A DNA stretch of 64,000 bases from Boesenbergia rotunda (lineage: Eukaryota > Streptophyta > Magnoliopsida > Zingiberales > Zingiberaceae). Under the pieces are notes generated by a model. It was given only the letters and a program-made list of their open reading frames with translations, searched no databases and was not told where the DNA came from. A program made the position numbers and the translations under genes. Location: NCBI GenBank assembly GCA_024364735.1, contig JAGFNQ010000189.1:310001-374000 (forward strand). Direction: 5' to 3'. The number at the start of each line of letters is the position of its first letter. Position 1 is the first letter of the stretch. Below, piece by piece: positions 1-14,800 of this stretch.

Positions 1-497
1 TGACCCATTTTTGTAGGAACATAAATCATAATATCATAACTAACAGAGAGATACATGAAAGGTTTAAAGTATCTTGTAGCACTTCCAATATTAGTAAGCC
101 TGATAAACTTCTAATTCATTTCATAGTAAATTGCAGCAGGTAGCATGTCCTAACTCCCATCATAATGAAAAGTTACATGTTTTGCATTGTTCACAGGAAT
201 AAGTTAGAAGTGTATGCGATTAGAGAGAAATCTTGGGATAACCACTAAGATATAATTTTGCTCTTACATAATAAACTTGGCGTTCTATTATGAATTGGTT
301 GTGCTGCATAGTTACTGTTAATTAATCTTTCTAGCAAATTCTGTATTCTTCTTGACCAGTCTTGCTATATTGTGAGGGACTATCTTACTTGCCTAAATTT
401 ATAGAACTATTATAGCCTTACACCAAGAAAGTCAGTCATAGTTCTTAACTAGTGGACATTGTTTCATAGTTTCACCAACTCATCTATTTTTCTGCAG

Positions 498-3400
498 CAT
501 TTTACATAACAACTCCTTCTCTGGAGTAATTCCTGGAGAGTTTGGGAGATTGGAGAATTTGGAGTTATTGGATTTGGGTCACAACAATCTTAGTGGGACA
601 CTACCTTCTGAATTTGGAAAAATGTCATCCCTAAAAATTCTGTAAGTGCCAGACACCACATAATTTACTGTTGTTTAAAAAAAAAAATTTTTGGTAGTAA
701 ATCTGTGATCATTACCATGGTGACATACAGTTCACTTGAAAACAACATATTTTCTTGTTACCTATCTGATGGCAACATGGTCTCCAAGATACAAATTGAT
801 GAAACGCTGGTCTCATCAAATAGGCAACGAGTTACAAGGTAATACTACTCAACCATAAAATTTGTTATGTAAAGTATGCAGCAGTAAATTTCATTGCGAC
901 TTATGAATCACTCCTGTAGTATTCCTTTGTTATTTTTTTAGTTTTTTAATACTTAAAAAATATAGTACTATCTTTGTAAACTAATTCTTTTGCACTTTGC
1001 AAGATTTCTTCGTTTAGTGTCTCTTGAGTTTTCTTACTTCAAAATTTGCGTTAATTGGTAAAGTTAGCTTATCCTTTGATTTATGAATCTCACACAAACT
1101 TTTATTTTTGAACAGTTCTAACATGCATTTGTTAACCTTGTAATTGATATAGTTCCCCTTTGACTTTCTGTTAACTTTGTTATTTGTTGTCTAAGCTGAC
1201 CATCAAATGATCCAATGGTTTAATTAGATTATATCCCCGCATAGTGTTACTGTCCTTTAATATAATAGATCGCAAATATTTTCAATTTATGATATTTGTT
1301 TTGTAGTCATTTTTTTGTTGTAATATAACATCTACATCCCAATATCCATAGATACAGCTGATGGCGTATGTTGTGTATCACCATAGTGGCAATGCTAATT
1401 TTTTAAAGATTCTGAACATAGCACTTGTCATTGTTAAGATCTCTTGGAGTTTTATTATTTGCTACCAAATGTTTTCATGATATCAACTACGCCATTGTCA
1501 TTGTTTTGTCATTAATTTTGTTTGACTACTGTGTTGCTACAAGTATGAAGTAAACAAATATCCTTTGATCTGCAACACAATGAACATGATAAACAATTTG
1601 CAAGCTGTTTATGGATTTTCTTCTGCAATTAATTTTGCCCAAGAAACAGGATAACATTGGGAACCATAATTAAAATAATTATGATATGTAGAACAGATGT
1701 TCTTAGGTTTAGCTTTTATATTTAGTTTTATGATAGTCACTTGTATTGTTTACAGGAAAATTGAAAATACAACTATGAGGAGGCTTCTTTTTTTCCGTTT
1801 TTTATCTTCTGTTTCAAGTCAGAATGCTGCATCACAATCTCAAAATCCATCTGCCCCTGTAAATAGTGGTTCTCCTGCACAATCTCCATCATCTCCCTCC
1901 CCATCCCCATCACAATCAGTATCCCCATCTGCAATACAATATCTACCAAATAGCAGCCCACCGCCAGCACCTGCAACTGGACGTCCAACAAAGCATCGTA
2001 ATTTGGTTGTTCCGTTAGTAATTGGTGGAATGCTACTGTTCATCATTTCCATAGCTACTACATATTTCCTTTGTTATCGTGCCCAGAAGGCTGCCTCTGT
2101 GATGCCATGGGCCACTGGATTAAGTGGGAAATTGCAGAAGGCATTTATTACAGGCATGCTTAGTTTGAAAGATTGATATTATTATAATTATTGTATTGTA
2201 TTCCTAATTATTTGTATTGATGACAGGTGTGCCTTTGCTTAGACGTTCAGAACTTGAAACAGCTTGTGAGCATTTCAGCAACATAATTGGTTCTTTGTCA
2301 AATTGTACATTATGCAAAGGAACACTTTCTAATGGAACTGAAATAGCAGTGACATCTACTGTTCTCACTTCAGCTGAAAATTGGTCAGAACAAAATGAAA
2401 TTCACTTTAGGAATAAGGTATCTTTCCATCTTGCTTTTCTGATGACAGTCATTTTGTTAGTAACATGTTCCTGAGTAATTCATATTGGTTTTTCTTCCAG
2501 GTATCTACGTTGTCAAAAGTGAATCACAAGAACTTCATGAACCTCATTGGTTATTGCAAGGAAGAAGAGCTTTTTACTAGGATGATGGTGTTTGAGTATG
2601 CTTCAAATGGGACACTTTTTGAGCATTTACACAGTGAGTATCAAAATTCACTTTAGTTGATATCTCAATGGATACACTCTTAACTCCATAAAATGAGTGT
2701 AGACTGTCGATGGATGTTGACGGGCAAACTAGAAGAGGGTGAATAGCATCTTGACCTACAAATACAAATTATGCTTTCTCTTGCACTTATGCAAGGCTAA
2801 AAAACTACTTAGTATTTTGTGTGGTGGAAGTGTTTTCATTCATGTTCGAGTTAACACAATAGAATAGAATAATAAACAAACAGAGAAGATGAAACAAGTC
2901 TATCAAAGGAAGGGGAGAATATTAAGCTTTCTTCAGTCTGTTTAAATTATTTGGTCGCTTGAAGTTTTTTAAACTGTGCTGATTTTGTATGGTTTCTATA
3001 AATAATTTACAGTCAAAGAAGTAGAACAGCTGGAGTGGTCTGCCCGTTTACGTGTGATTATGGGAATTGCTTATTGCCTACAGCACATGGAGCAGTTGAA
3101 TCCTCCGCTAGTCATTAGAAGTTTGAGTTCCTCATCCATCTACCTGACTGAAGACTGTGCAGCAAAGGTCTCGGATCTTGAATTTTGGGACGATGAAAAA
3201 AACGTGGAGCCAACTTCTGAAAGCTCAAAGCAAGAGAAGATCACGTACAAGTTTGGAATTATACTGCTGGAGATCATTTCCGGAAGGCTTCCTTTTTCAG
3301 AAGATGATGGTCTCCTTGTGCTGTGGGCTTCAAGCTATTTGAATGGGAAAAGGCCTCTCATGGACATGGTGGACAGTACTCTTACCTCCATCCATGACCA

Positions 3401-3578
3401 AGATATTACTGAGCTGGCAGACGTGATACGATCCTGCATAAATGCTTCGCCTGAGAATAGACTGACTATGACTGAGGTCGCTGAACGCTTGAGGATTATC
3501 ACATCTATTACACCAGAGGAAGCTTACCCAAAACTGTCGCCATTGTGGTGGGCTGAGCTAGAAATCATATCTCAGTAG
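498..3578 (+). CDS. LRR receptor-like pseudokinase, MRH1/MALE DISCOVERER type (5' truncated)
   Basis: The window holds the last six coding exons, about 498-641, 731-838, 1757-2153, 2227-2417, 2501-2633 and 3013-3578; the signal peptide and first LRRs lie to the left. The first two exons encode LRRs (a repeat reading LDLGHNNLSGTLPSEFGK). The third has a Ser/Pro-rich juxtamembrane stretch, a basic stop, one transmembrane helix (about 2005-2075) and the family signature PWATGLSGKLQKAF. The remaining exons form a protein kinase-like fold. The usual HRD and DFG triads are absent (the loop reads VIRSLSSSSIYL, then KVSDLEFWDD), as is typical of this family, so catalysis is unlikely. Arabidopsis relatives act at the plasma membrane in root-hair growth and pollen-tube guidance; the role here is inferred. 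The intron after 2153 starts with GC instead of GT. The intron at 2634-3012 contains a stretch resembling an LTR fragment (about 2700-2900). Confidence 0.88.
839..1756 (+). other. Large intron of the receptor-like pseudokinase gene
   Basis: AT-rich intron between the last LRR exon and the Ser/Pro-rich exon. It has a GT start after 838 and a TTTACAG acceptor ending at 1756. I see no coding sequence or clear transposon in it. Confidence 0.7.
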
Positions 3579-5803
3579 GATAAGAATTCATAAGTTGACA
3601 AAAGCTGGAATAGCAATTCTGTTTCTTTTGTTCAATTGTTTAATTTTTTTCTGGAAGAATGGTGTGCGATTGAAAGAATGTCAATTGGTTTGGATTATTA
3701 TGTTTGAAAACAGTAACAGAGGATCCTACTTCTGAAGCCTCGAAGATAGTGTCGACATTTCGAAATCACATGTTGGCCTCAACTTTTCAAACAATTCTAA
3801 TTTGATTATCTTGTTGATTTCAGCTAATTATGAGGAGTTAGTTGGCCTGTGTTCAGGTAGTTTATTGGCATGTTTTAAACAAGCATTAGCGTTTTTTCAT
3901 TAGTAATGCTTTGTTGAAAATAATCTTTCTGTTCATTTGGAGCACAATATATTATCGAGCAGTCTTCGTGGGATGGACCAATAATTAGTATGCGAGTGTT
4001 ATCATCTTGAGATTTAAGGGTTAAAATCTGATAAACTCAGTATGATCGTCCTTCCCACATGTTAGTCACAATATTCGGATTAGTAGTTTTCGTGATTTAT
4101 CTCTTCGTGTTAGCCTAGGATGAGTTGGCGAGAGCGCTGGGGATGAGCGAATCGTCTTTTACCACCTCACTTTTATCAAGTACAAAACTTGAGGGTGTGT
4201 TTAGTGGAGACAGAAAAGAAGAAAAAAAAGAGAAAGTATTGAGTAACTGAAATAGATTGTTGATGGTTTCAACTTAAGAGTATTGATTTGAACTAGAAAT
4301 AATTAGACATGTTGCCCCGTTGAACTTGTGATTCTTCTGCAGCCTGATAAGTGAGCAAAATGTAAGCAAAATAGAGATAGTTGCTGCAGCTTCAACACAA
4401 AAATGATGCTAGTGATGGATTTAGCTTTTCGACACAAAAATGATGCTTGAATTCTTTGTCGCAGTACCCTTCCCGCCCGTTTGCAATGCTCAACGCTCCA
4501 AGTTAGGCGTCTTCACATTCATCGTGCAGTGAAAGCTCAATCGCAGAGAATTAGCTTCAATTTGTGTAGAGAATTAATTAGCTTTGGGTAGTTGCTGATC
4601 TCCAATGGAAATGGTGGTGCTGGTCGCCTGTCAAGCAAGCAACCTGTCGGTGTGAGTGGCTGAACAAAAGGGACAACGCTTGGCAGATGGTGCCGGATGT
4701 TCATAGGTTCACATGGTTCATCCTGCCCGCCTTCCTTTTCACCACTGAGGATGGCCGAAAACCAACTTCTAGTTTGTGAATTTGCCGTTCACACAGGAAA
4801 AATAAAACTAAGATAAATCCCTTGGTCCTGTAAAACCTGCTCCACAAAATAGAAGAAGATTAATTAGATACACAGATCTTAGGCAGAGAAAAAACTTTAT
4901 AGTATCATCAACCCCATATGGATATATAAATCACAAAAGATATTTTATCCTAACATAATAATCTATAATCTTTGATCCTAGATTAGGCACTTAACAAAAC
5001 ATTTTAGAAAATTGATCCCAAAATTTATTAGAACAAACTCTATGTAAATACCAACTCACATGGTTCATCCTGCTCGCCTTCAATTTCACCACTAAGGATG
5101 ACAAAAATCAACTTCTAGTTTGTGAATTTGCTGTTCATATAGAAAAAGCTCGAGTATCACTGACCTATGATGGGATATAAATAGATAAATCATAAAAGAC
5201 ATTTTATCCTACCAACAATCCTTGATCCTTTACATAAGAAGATTAAGTACTTAACAAGATATTTTACCGCCGTTAAAATTAACTTTGAAATATATTAAAA
5301 CAAATATCTATGTAAATATCGACTGTCAACTCGTGAGAACAAAATCTTAATGATTCTAACCAGATTCGAAGGTCACGATATATATATATATATATAAAAT
5401 TGAATAATACCTGAATAAAATTAATGTACAGTTTGGCAGTATATTAATCAATTTACATATTCTTTCTCTAGATGGATGAACAAAATCAGCAGGGGCAGCA
5501 AGCAATAAAGACAAATCGCAAACAGAGCTGGAAATCCGATTGAAACCGAATGAAAAGAAAACAATAGTTTACTCTGCGTTAAGAGATCCTATACAAAATA
5601 CAGTAACCACTCCATATAACGAACATACAAAAGCCTGAGTTTGGCCTCAATCGCAGTCAATCACTGCTTCAAGAAAGAATAAGAAATGCATGAAAACACT
5701 AATATCAACAGCAAAAAGACTTCCACTGCTGATTTCATTAACACCCACCCAAAATCTACAAGTACATTCTAACTTCTGAGTTTACAGGGCGTCACCAAAA
5801 TCC
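3579..5803. other. Convergent intergenic region with 3' UTRs
   Basis: Both neighbouring genes end here, so the two edges should hold their 3' UTRs and polyadenylation sites. No open reading frame of weight is present. The right half holds an imperfect tandem duplication (listed separately), and a short (TA)n tract lies near 5380-5396. Confidence 0.6.
4707..5320 (+). repeat. Imperfect tandem duplication, about 350-bp unit
   Basis: Two copies in direct orientation. One begins near 4707 (GGTTCATCCTGCCCGCCTTC) and the other near 5057 (GGTTCATCCTGCTCGCCTTC). Both continue with CAACTTCTAGTTTGTGAATT, then a TTTTATCCTA stretch, then a CTATGTAAATA motif near their ends. The copies differ by many substitutions and small indels, so the duplication is not recent. 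Confidence 0.75.
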
Positions 5804-8800
5804 TCAGTAACTCCCCATAGCAGGCATGCCAAATGGTGGCATGGGAGGCATTCCCATAGCACCCATTGGTGGCACTGGCGGGGGTCCATAAGCTCCACCC
5901 ATGGCTGGACCTCCCATTCCAGGCGGGGCTGGCAATGCAAGAGGCAGCAATTGTGCGTACATATTCTGCAGATAAATCATGCCCAATTTTATTTAACTGT
6001 GCAACATCACGACATGGGCAAACATATACCAGAACAAATAGGAGGTTAGGTACCTGTTGTGCAACCAAATCCTTCTCTTCCTTTTCTTTAGTTTTCTCCT
6101 CATTTTGTGCCTCAATCTTATGTTTTATAAGCTCATCAACTTTACTAGTATACTCACGAATAAACTGCAAAGACAACACTAAGTATAATTATCCATATAT
6201 TGAAAAGAATCTCTATCAATACATGACCAACAAAAAGGACAAAACAGATCACCTGTAGCAAGTATGGGAAAGCAAAATCAATCATATTGTTCATCCAGGC
6301 AAGTTCAAGAGCAACATCAGGACGGATCAAGTCATAACAAATGAAGAGGCAAGAAGCAAAGCATTCTTTCTTTCCCTGTAATACAAAAAACAAGAAATCC
6401 ATCAGCTGTGTCTTCTAGACAATAAATACATAAGACTGAAAAAAATGTATTTTCTCTTGGGTATGCAATACAAACTTTTTACAGCTGCAATAGGAGAAAA
6501 AATCACTTGACATAATAGCAACAACAAGAAATAAGAAACCATGTAGGGAAACATATAGCTAATCCTAACGTGTTCATAGTCCACAATATGCAACTAATAA
6601 TTGCTCATTCAAGTTGTTTATATTGTAATTCAAACATGCAAAAGAATGTTTCCTTAATCTTTGTACTGCTTAATGAATCACAGAGGAAAAAAATAGCATA
6701 ACTGGCTTAAACAATTTCTCTCAGATACGAAAGCATATTTTCAGAGGTCTCATACAGAAGTGAAATACTTCACCTGTTCGATAAAATAAACAATCAAATT
6801 TTCTGAAATTTATCGTGCAAAAGAATGTTTCCTTAATCTTAGTGCTGCTTAATGGATCACAGAGGGGGAAAAAAATCATAACTAGCTTAAACAATTTCTC
6901 TCAGATATGAAAGCATCTTTTAGAGGTCCCATACGGAACTGAAGTAATTCACCTGTTCGATAAAATAAACAAGCAAATCTTCTGAAAGTTCACGGTCACC
7001 AGACTGAGAACATGTTTCCATTGCATCTTTATAAAGTTTGTCTTTCTTGGACAGTGCAATGGATTGCTTCCATCTCCCAGCTTTCTTATAGATATAAGCA
7101 GCAATTCTCCGCATCTCAAGAAGTTCGTGTTTTTCAATCTAAATTTGGAGAAGACAAATCTAAGACAAATCAAAATCACACTAATAAGATGTCAGAAAAG
7201 GCAACTTTACCCTTTGTGCAAGGCCGATCTGATCAAAGTTGTCATGCAAATCAACTGATTCACGTAATCTGTCATAGTCTTCCTCCTCAACATAAATCTC
7301 GTTTAGAGCTTCATTGACAGCAGCCACATTGTTGCTTTGAACAGCAACCATATATGGCTTCACAAGATGCAAGTGGCCAGCCTGAAGAAATAAAGTGTTA
7401 GAGATTCAAATCCTAACCCTATACCAACACACCATTTCAGTTCCGAGCAAAAGAGACAGCTGGATTTACTTCTGATAAAATCAAAAGAAATGAGGCAATG
7501 CAGAAAAAGATTCCAAGGACAAATATGCACCTTTCTCATAATATCTACAACACGAGTGTGGTCCACACGAAGTGCTAGCACATGCAACACATCATTAATA
7601 AGGTCAGGATGTTCTTGCAAGTAGAAATGCACAGCTTTATAATAGAGCTCAACATTTGCAACTTTAACAATAACATCTTTGAACTGCATATGATCCCATG
7701 CATCAGGAGAATGGTTCATAATAGTGGTAGCTGCATTGTCAAATTCATCATACTGTATATATAAATATGTTAGCTCTTTCCAGTGGTGTTGCTCATCACA
7801 AACACGTATAAGCTTGGGAATGTTTAATCGAGTTGAGAAAAGTTTAATGTGCTCCATAAGTTTTTCTGGTCTATATCTAGCGTATAAGACTCCCAATTCT
7901 GTAAATATGCCCATGTGTGCACGTTCCAAACCAAGACCACTCTCCATGAGGGAAATTAACTCATTGAAGCAGCCTCTGTTCTGATAATATTCACTGACCT
8001 CTTCCAGGTCATCCACCTAAAAGGACAACATAACATTAGATCTGAAGCAAAATACAGTACTTTCTTGATGAACTACATAAAAAATGTAGCATTTATATGA
8101 GGAAAAGACTACCTGGATAATTATATTCAGAGCACATATTTGAGCCAAGCGGAATTCCTCAGCATCAACACAAGCAAAACAAACTTCCTTCCACGTCTTG
8201 GAGCTATTCGCTTTGCGAGCTGCATCAACAGCACCCTGGAACTGCTTCAGCTTAACAAGTGTACTAGCCAACTTCGCCCAGTTGGAAATGAAAGCAAATA
8301 TGATCTTTGCAGCTTCATACAGAGCATCATCAAACAGTCGGTCCCCAACATTTTGAAGGTTAGCAACATTCGGCATTAGAATAAATTCCTCAATGTCTCC
8401 CAGCCTATCAATCTTGGCATACGCAAATATAAGTTCACCGTCCACTTTCGGCTCTTTAAGTTTTTGCCTAACCATCAACAAGTACTTCACAAGATCATGA
8501 TAAACATTGGCATTTTGAGCAGCCTGAATGACATCGTGGAACTGGGTTTCATCATCAGCACGGATGAAAGACTCAATAGCATCACTTACTAAGCCTTCCC
8601 GTAATTGAGCTTTTGCAACTTGGCTCCATACAGCATCTTCCTCAACTCGGAAGGCAAATTCTACAGCTCTATCTATGCTTTGGATGTTGTCCAGAAGAAC
8701 ATTGACAGCCTGAACATTTAAGTTAAATTTCTTAAAAATGGCAAAGGCTTCCTCATAAAGTTGTGCCTCAACAGCCACCTCTCCAACAGCAGGGCCATCA

Positions 8801-11800
8801 AAATTATCCAACCTATTAATGTAATCCATGACCCTTGGTGGATCTGCTTTAATAGCTGTTAAAATCAGCAGGTTTTGCAAATTGAAGTTTCCACTAAAGG
8901 CAGAATTCTGTAGTACAATTTTCTCAAGTAGTTCGATAAGTTCATGTGGAAGATCAGCAGTCATGAAAGCTTTAACAGCTGAAGAAACTTGCTCTGGACT
9001 CTTGCTCTCAGGCAATGCAGTAGAAACAACTTGATCAATAAGTTGTCTTCTATATTCATTTTCAGGTTGAAGAACTTTCTCCCATAAATCAGCATCCATC
9101 CTTTCGACTACATATCTGTCATCAAAGCAGATAACAAATCTCAAGTGAATAATCATTACTATAAAGAAAGAATCTCAAGTGGTATACTTCAAATTGTACC
9201 TGGCTTGAAGTTTGAACAATGAGTTTTTGTTAGTGACATTGATCAATTCATCATCACATTGACCTCGCCTGTACGCGACAACTGCAAGAGTAGGATCCCG
9301 TTTTTCACAATATTTACCAACAACACGTGAATCATAGTATGGGTTAGTTGTAAGAAAATGCTCAGGGTTGTTGTTGCTGTCGATAATAATTTTCCCCAAA
9401 GCATTATGGACATGAACATCCTGGCTTCCCTCACTAACAAGATGTTCCAGAAATTGTGTGAGCAACCGCAAACGATTCCTGTTATCCATGTGGAATGGTA
9501 AGTACAATCAAAGTCGTCAAAGAGCTTACTTCTAAGAGAATAATAAGGGTTAATGTCACATACCTTTTCTCACACTCAGCCACAAGAGGCTCAACAGGAA
9601 GGAGAGAACGGACAGAAAGAATCAAGCCTTTGATGAAATCTTCAGGACATTCATCATCCAGCAGCTGCCCAACAACTAACGGAGCATTTCCTGGGTTTAC
9701 CTATAAATATAACAGGGCAGAAAAAACACAAATGGCCAGGTAAATAAACCTCAAATGACTAAACCTATAGCAATGGCAGCTAGTTGACCACTAATGATAA
9801 TAATACCAAGAATGTAATTTAAAATATCTTACTTTCTGAACATAACCTTCAATGTAACGAAGCATGTTGTTCGTGTATAAATAGTGAGTCAAATCTGGAA
9901 CAAAACCAAAACGATCACAAACATTGATCAAGGGCCTTGCATCTGGAAGCTTGGCTTCCATCAGAAAATTCTTGGTTTTCTCAGGGTCATAGAAGTTGGA
10001 TTCTCTTGTCACACGCTCAACCTCTTTTAACTGTCCAGTTTTCGCTGCTGCCTCAATATACTTGAAGTGTATATCAGGATCTTCACTGTTTCAATCCAAT
10101 AAAAAAGAAAATATCAGCGTTCATCTTATGCTTGCAATGTAGAAGCTCTGAACGCTCATAGTAGCAACTTGTACCTGGAACTCAAATAAGATCCCAAGAA
10201 AAAGTAAAGTCCTTCGTATGACTTAAATTGCTCAAACAACTTTATGCAAGCGTCAGCACCTAATTGTTCAGAGTATTCCTTGGCAGTCTACAAAAAGGAA
10301 AAATGAAACTTGATCTGAATGAACTAATCAGAATTTCTATTGTATGATTGGCAGGATTAAACATCAACAAAGTCAAATTAGAATAGTTCTCCTGAACAAG
10401 GGCTACCTGAACAATTATCTGAAGGTTCCCTCTCAAATTAACCAGTAAAAGGTCCTTCATGCACTCTAGAGCCCACTCTCTGGATAAAGTCCCAAAGAAC
10501 TCAACAAGTGGCTGCAATGAGGTAGCTCTGACTTAATAATTCATATATATATGAAGCTAAGAGACATAATTCAGTAAGCAAATTAACCTGTGGCTCAATG
10601 GCATGAGTGTTCACGATGACACGTCTGATATCAGGTAACTCTGAATAGTGCTGCATCACAATGTGCATTTGATTAGTAACTTATACAGAAAACTTGCCAG
10701 CAAAAATATTCATGTATTATTCCCACCTGAAGTGCTCGGATATATAAACCTGCTTTTTCACAAAGTTGAGCAATCCGAGGTCTGTCATAGTGGCTAAACA
10801 TCCCATTAGCCAATATAGCATCAGCAACGTTTGGATATGTCACCAAGTTAATCTCTAAAACCTGCAACAGTTTGAGGTTAGTAAGAAAGAGTGCAAATGA
10901 ATAGTACATATCTTAGACTTAGAGTTACCTTGGTTTGAAGAAAACCATGCTCTGGTAAATTTGGCTTCAAGACATCTAGCAAGAAAGCTGTTGCCTCTCG
11001 AATCAGATTTCTCTAACAGAAGCATAACCAGCAAAAAAACAGAACCATTTAGCAACCTAGTAGAATTCCTACAGAAAAACTAAGCGATATAGAAATGTCG
11101 TGAGCCATCTCTATAACAGACTTATAGTTTCTGCATAAACTGTAATTACAATGGAAAACATCCAAACCTGAAGAAAAAGATCTGTGATTGTATTGTAATC
11201 AACCGGACAACCTCCCTCCATTTGGGACATCATGAGGGCAAAATTTACAGCTCCCTGAAAGAAAATTTTATTGGGAAATTAAACATGGTACAAAAGATAA
11301 TAGGGAGTTGGCAGAAATCATTCAAATTACTACAGTAGCATTCTGAATGATCATGCTGCAACAGAGATATATTTGAAGATTATTTTCAGGTTCACATATG
11401 ATCAAATTCTTACCTGAGGGTCAGTCCTGAGAATTGTCTGCAGTAGGAAAAGATAATCTGGCGTGTAACCAACCTGCAATCAGTGAATAGTTTAGTTAAG
11501 ACAAACAATTTAACATTATTATTTGAATGTCTTTGATGTGAAGCTTTTATTTGGACAAAGCAGGGAGTACAATGGTGGGCAGTATTCCTGAATATAATTA
11601 TAGTGAATTACAAGAAAAACCTGAAGTGATCAAATCAGATACCTAGCACAACAATTCAAAAAAGAAAATGGTACCTGCTTTGAATAAATAAGAATCTTAT
11701 CAAATTCCCGTTTTTCAGCAAAAGCAGCAACAACTTTTGGTGTGGCCCTTGCTTTTATATAAATTTTCAGCGCAAGATCATTGTCCACGGTCTACATAAT

Positions 11801-14800
11801 GACAGTTTTAACAGTGAAACCAAAAAGGTGCAAGTTATATAATAATTGCATATGATAGGCTCATAATTTTAACAGCCAAGTATACTTCTGGTGTTTTGTA
11901 AGAAATACTAATTACCTTAACAAGATCCCCAAGTTCTTCACTGCACTCAAGCTTGTCTTCAGCCAGCCAATTCTCCAAAAGGTTCTTTTTGTTCTGATTG
12001 ACAACAAGACGAGATAACTCCAAAGATTCAAAGGCATTAAGTTTTCCTCTAGTCAACAACGTTCCAAAGTACTGCAACAGTGGTGGTGTCTGCCCAGGTT
12101 GGACAGGGACACTCTGCATGCAAAGCATATGCAGTAACAATGTTATTGCAAAATCCTCAATAATGTGTATGAAAAATATAAAGAGAAGAGAAAATATATC
12201 TTTTTGCGCAGAAAAGTACAACATTGACTAGGATATGAATTTTAGTTCAACTACTTTCTTCAAGTATAAATCATTTATTTACAATAGAGCATTATTAGGG
12301 GAAAAAATCATAAAGAAAGAAGCAAATAAAAATTACCTGAAACTTCACGACAGTCTCTGGAGTTCGGAGAACGCCTTGTGGAGATTCAGCAGCAAGTTCA
12401 GCAGCTTCCTTGTATTTTGTCTGGGAAAATAGTTCTTGAAACCTTTGCACAACCTGGAAACATGACAAATTAGATATAATAAAATCATAAAGCTTGGCTT
12501 CCTAGAAAAGCCAAAATAAAACACCTCAAATTGCTAAAAGGAAATTATTCATCTTATGCTCATTCAGCAGGAAAAAATATTAACCCTATAATCTTTCTTT
12601 TTATATATGTTTTTTCTTGAATAATACTCAGCTCAGCCTTGATCAGGTTGAATGAGCAGATGAAGCTTTCAGAAATTTCTAAATTTGTTTATCTTAGAAA
12701 GATTCTATAGCTAAATAGTCAGCGCTTGTCAGGCTTTTAAAGAATTATTTGCTATGATTTCTGATATGTAAATTTACTCCTAGTGATTCAAATTAACATT
12801 TATTCAAACATACATGTCGATGCAAGATTTTAATTAGCTTGAGAACATTATTATAATAATAACTCTATGATTTGTCATTAAATTTAACTAGATCTTCATA
12901 ATAGCAACTGATTACAGTGCAACGTCACCTCTCACAAGAAAAGATTTATTATTAAACATATTTTAAAAAAGAATAATTTTCCAGAAAACAGAAATATGAA
13001 TCAAATGCACAAAATTTTAGATTAGCAATGCAACAGGTACACGAAACACCAACCAGAGCTCTTTCATTTTAACAAAATCACCATGTTTATCAAAAAAAAA
13101 ATCAGTGTAAAAATAATTGACAAGTATTTAAAGGAAACCTGAAGAATAAAAATATAGCAAGTACAACCAACAATGAATTTCAAAAATTTATTTTCTCAAC
13201 AAATTGTAACTTGAAGTGTCATAAGCAACCAACTAAAAGTGATCATTTAAATAAATCAAGACAGAAAAGGGAGGATCAGTTTATGTTAAAAATTTAGCAA
13301 CCGGTGCAGTACAAGGAAATAATGTAAGCATTGCTGGTAATCAACAAATCATCAACACATAATACAAGTAGAGAGAAAAATAAAAAATCATGGTTACCAA
13401 ATTCTCTGCACCAGGAAGGTTTCCGCGTTTTGCAAGGTTAACAGCAAGCTCCAAATTGTTCAACTAGTAAAGGTATATATGAATATTCATCAGTCCTCTT
13501 TTTTGTTAGAAGAATGTCCATCAGTCATGAAAGCACAAAAACTTTTAAAAATAATAATAAAAAGGTAAAACACAAAGCTGAAGCAGTTACATACTTGGCC
13601 ACTGATAAATGGAATAATAGTTGCTTCATTTACAGTAGCTCGTAGGACCTGACCCCTTCTATTGACTGCATAAAAACCACCAATATTTGAAGCCTCTGCA
13701 GTGAGAAATATTGGATCTGGGCTGATTCGATTTCTGTAAACTGCAGTTGCAGTTTCCAGATCATAAACAAACAATAAACCAAGCTTTGTAATAACATATG
13801 TCAAACTGTATTTTTGGGATATCTGCCAAAATAAAACTGATCAGAGGGATAAAAAAACAACTTAAGTATACTCAAAACACATATACGGAGATAATTTCAT
13901 CATCACCTGCATTGCTACAGGGAAATCATCTGCAAAATCTGGTGGGAAGAAAAGATCTGCTTGTTTCTTTGTAAATCCTGGCTTTCCTGGTATTGATTAT
14001 TTTTCAAAAAGAAAAAAAAGCTATAAAAAGGAAATCGTGCACAAATAAAAATGCGAAGATTCTGCAATTTTTGGTATGTTTCTTGGTTCTCAAAAGAGTT
14101 TGCAAAAACAAATTATTCTGCTGATTTTTGTTTTTCCTTACTTCTTTATGCGGGAACAACCATTCATTACATCAGAAAAATTCTCAATTAAAAAGCCCAG
14201 ATGAAAGCAAGAAGACACTTATTTCAACGCTCAATGGGTTGTCAACAAAAAAAAACACTAACTCCTCAATCAATAGTCCCTGTATTCCTAAATACAAATG
14301 AAAATATTGAAAAATTCTGGACCTAGTGTAGTAATGCAAAAAGAATACTTTCATGAAAACGTCTTTGATTTATTACTCCTGTGCAAGGTTTAATAGATTT
14401 TCTTTTCAATGTTCAACATTCTTGCCAAAGATTTTAACTTCAAAAAACTAATCTCATATTGATTCTAACAACTAACCAAGCATATTAACATTAGATATCA
14501 GATGAATAGTGAGATACAATCTGAGACTAATACTCGTGCAAGTGACCAAGAATGAGAATCACAATCTCGATACCTGGTTGGGCTCCAAGTTCGATGACAT
14601 GCAACTTTGAAGTGATTTGTCCAGCATTACTAGTCTTCGAGGCAAAAGAAATTAGAATGGAAGGATTCTCATTCCCAACTACCTATAGACGAGAGAACCA
14701 TAAAGTCAAGACTCAAGACAAGAACAGAAAAAATAGAAATAAATATTAATAGAAGCAGCAGAAACCAGTAAGAAAAGTGTAAAGCAACTAAAGAAAGTAG

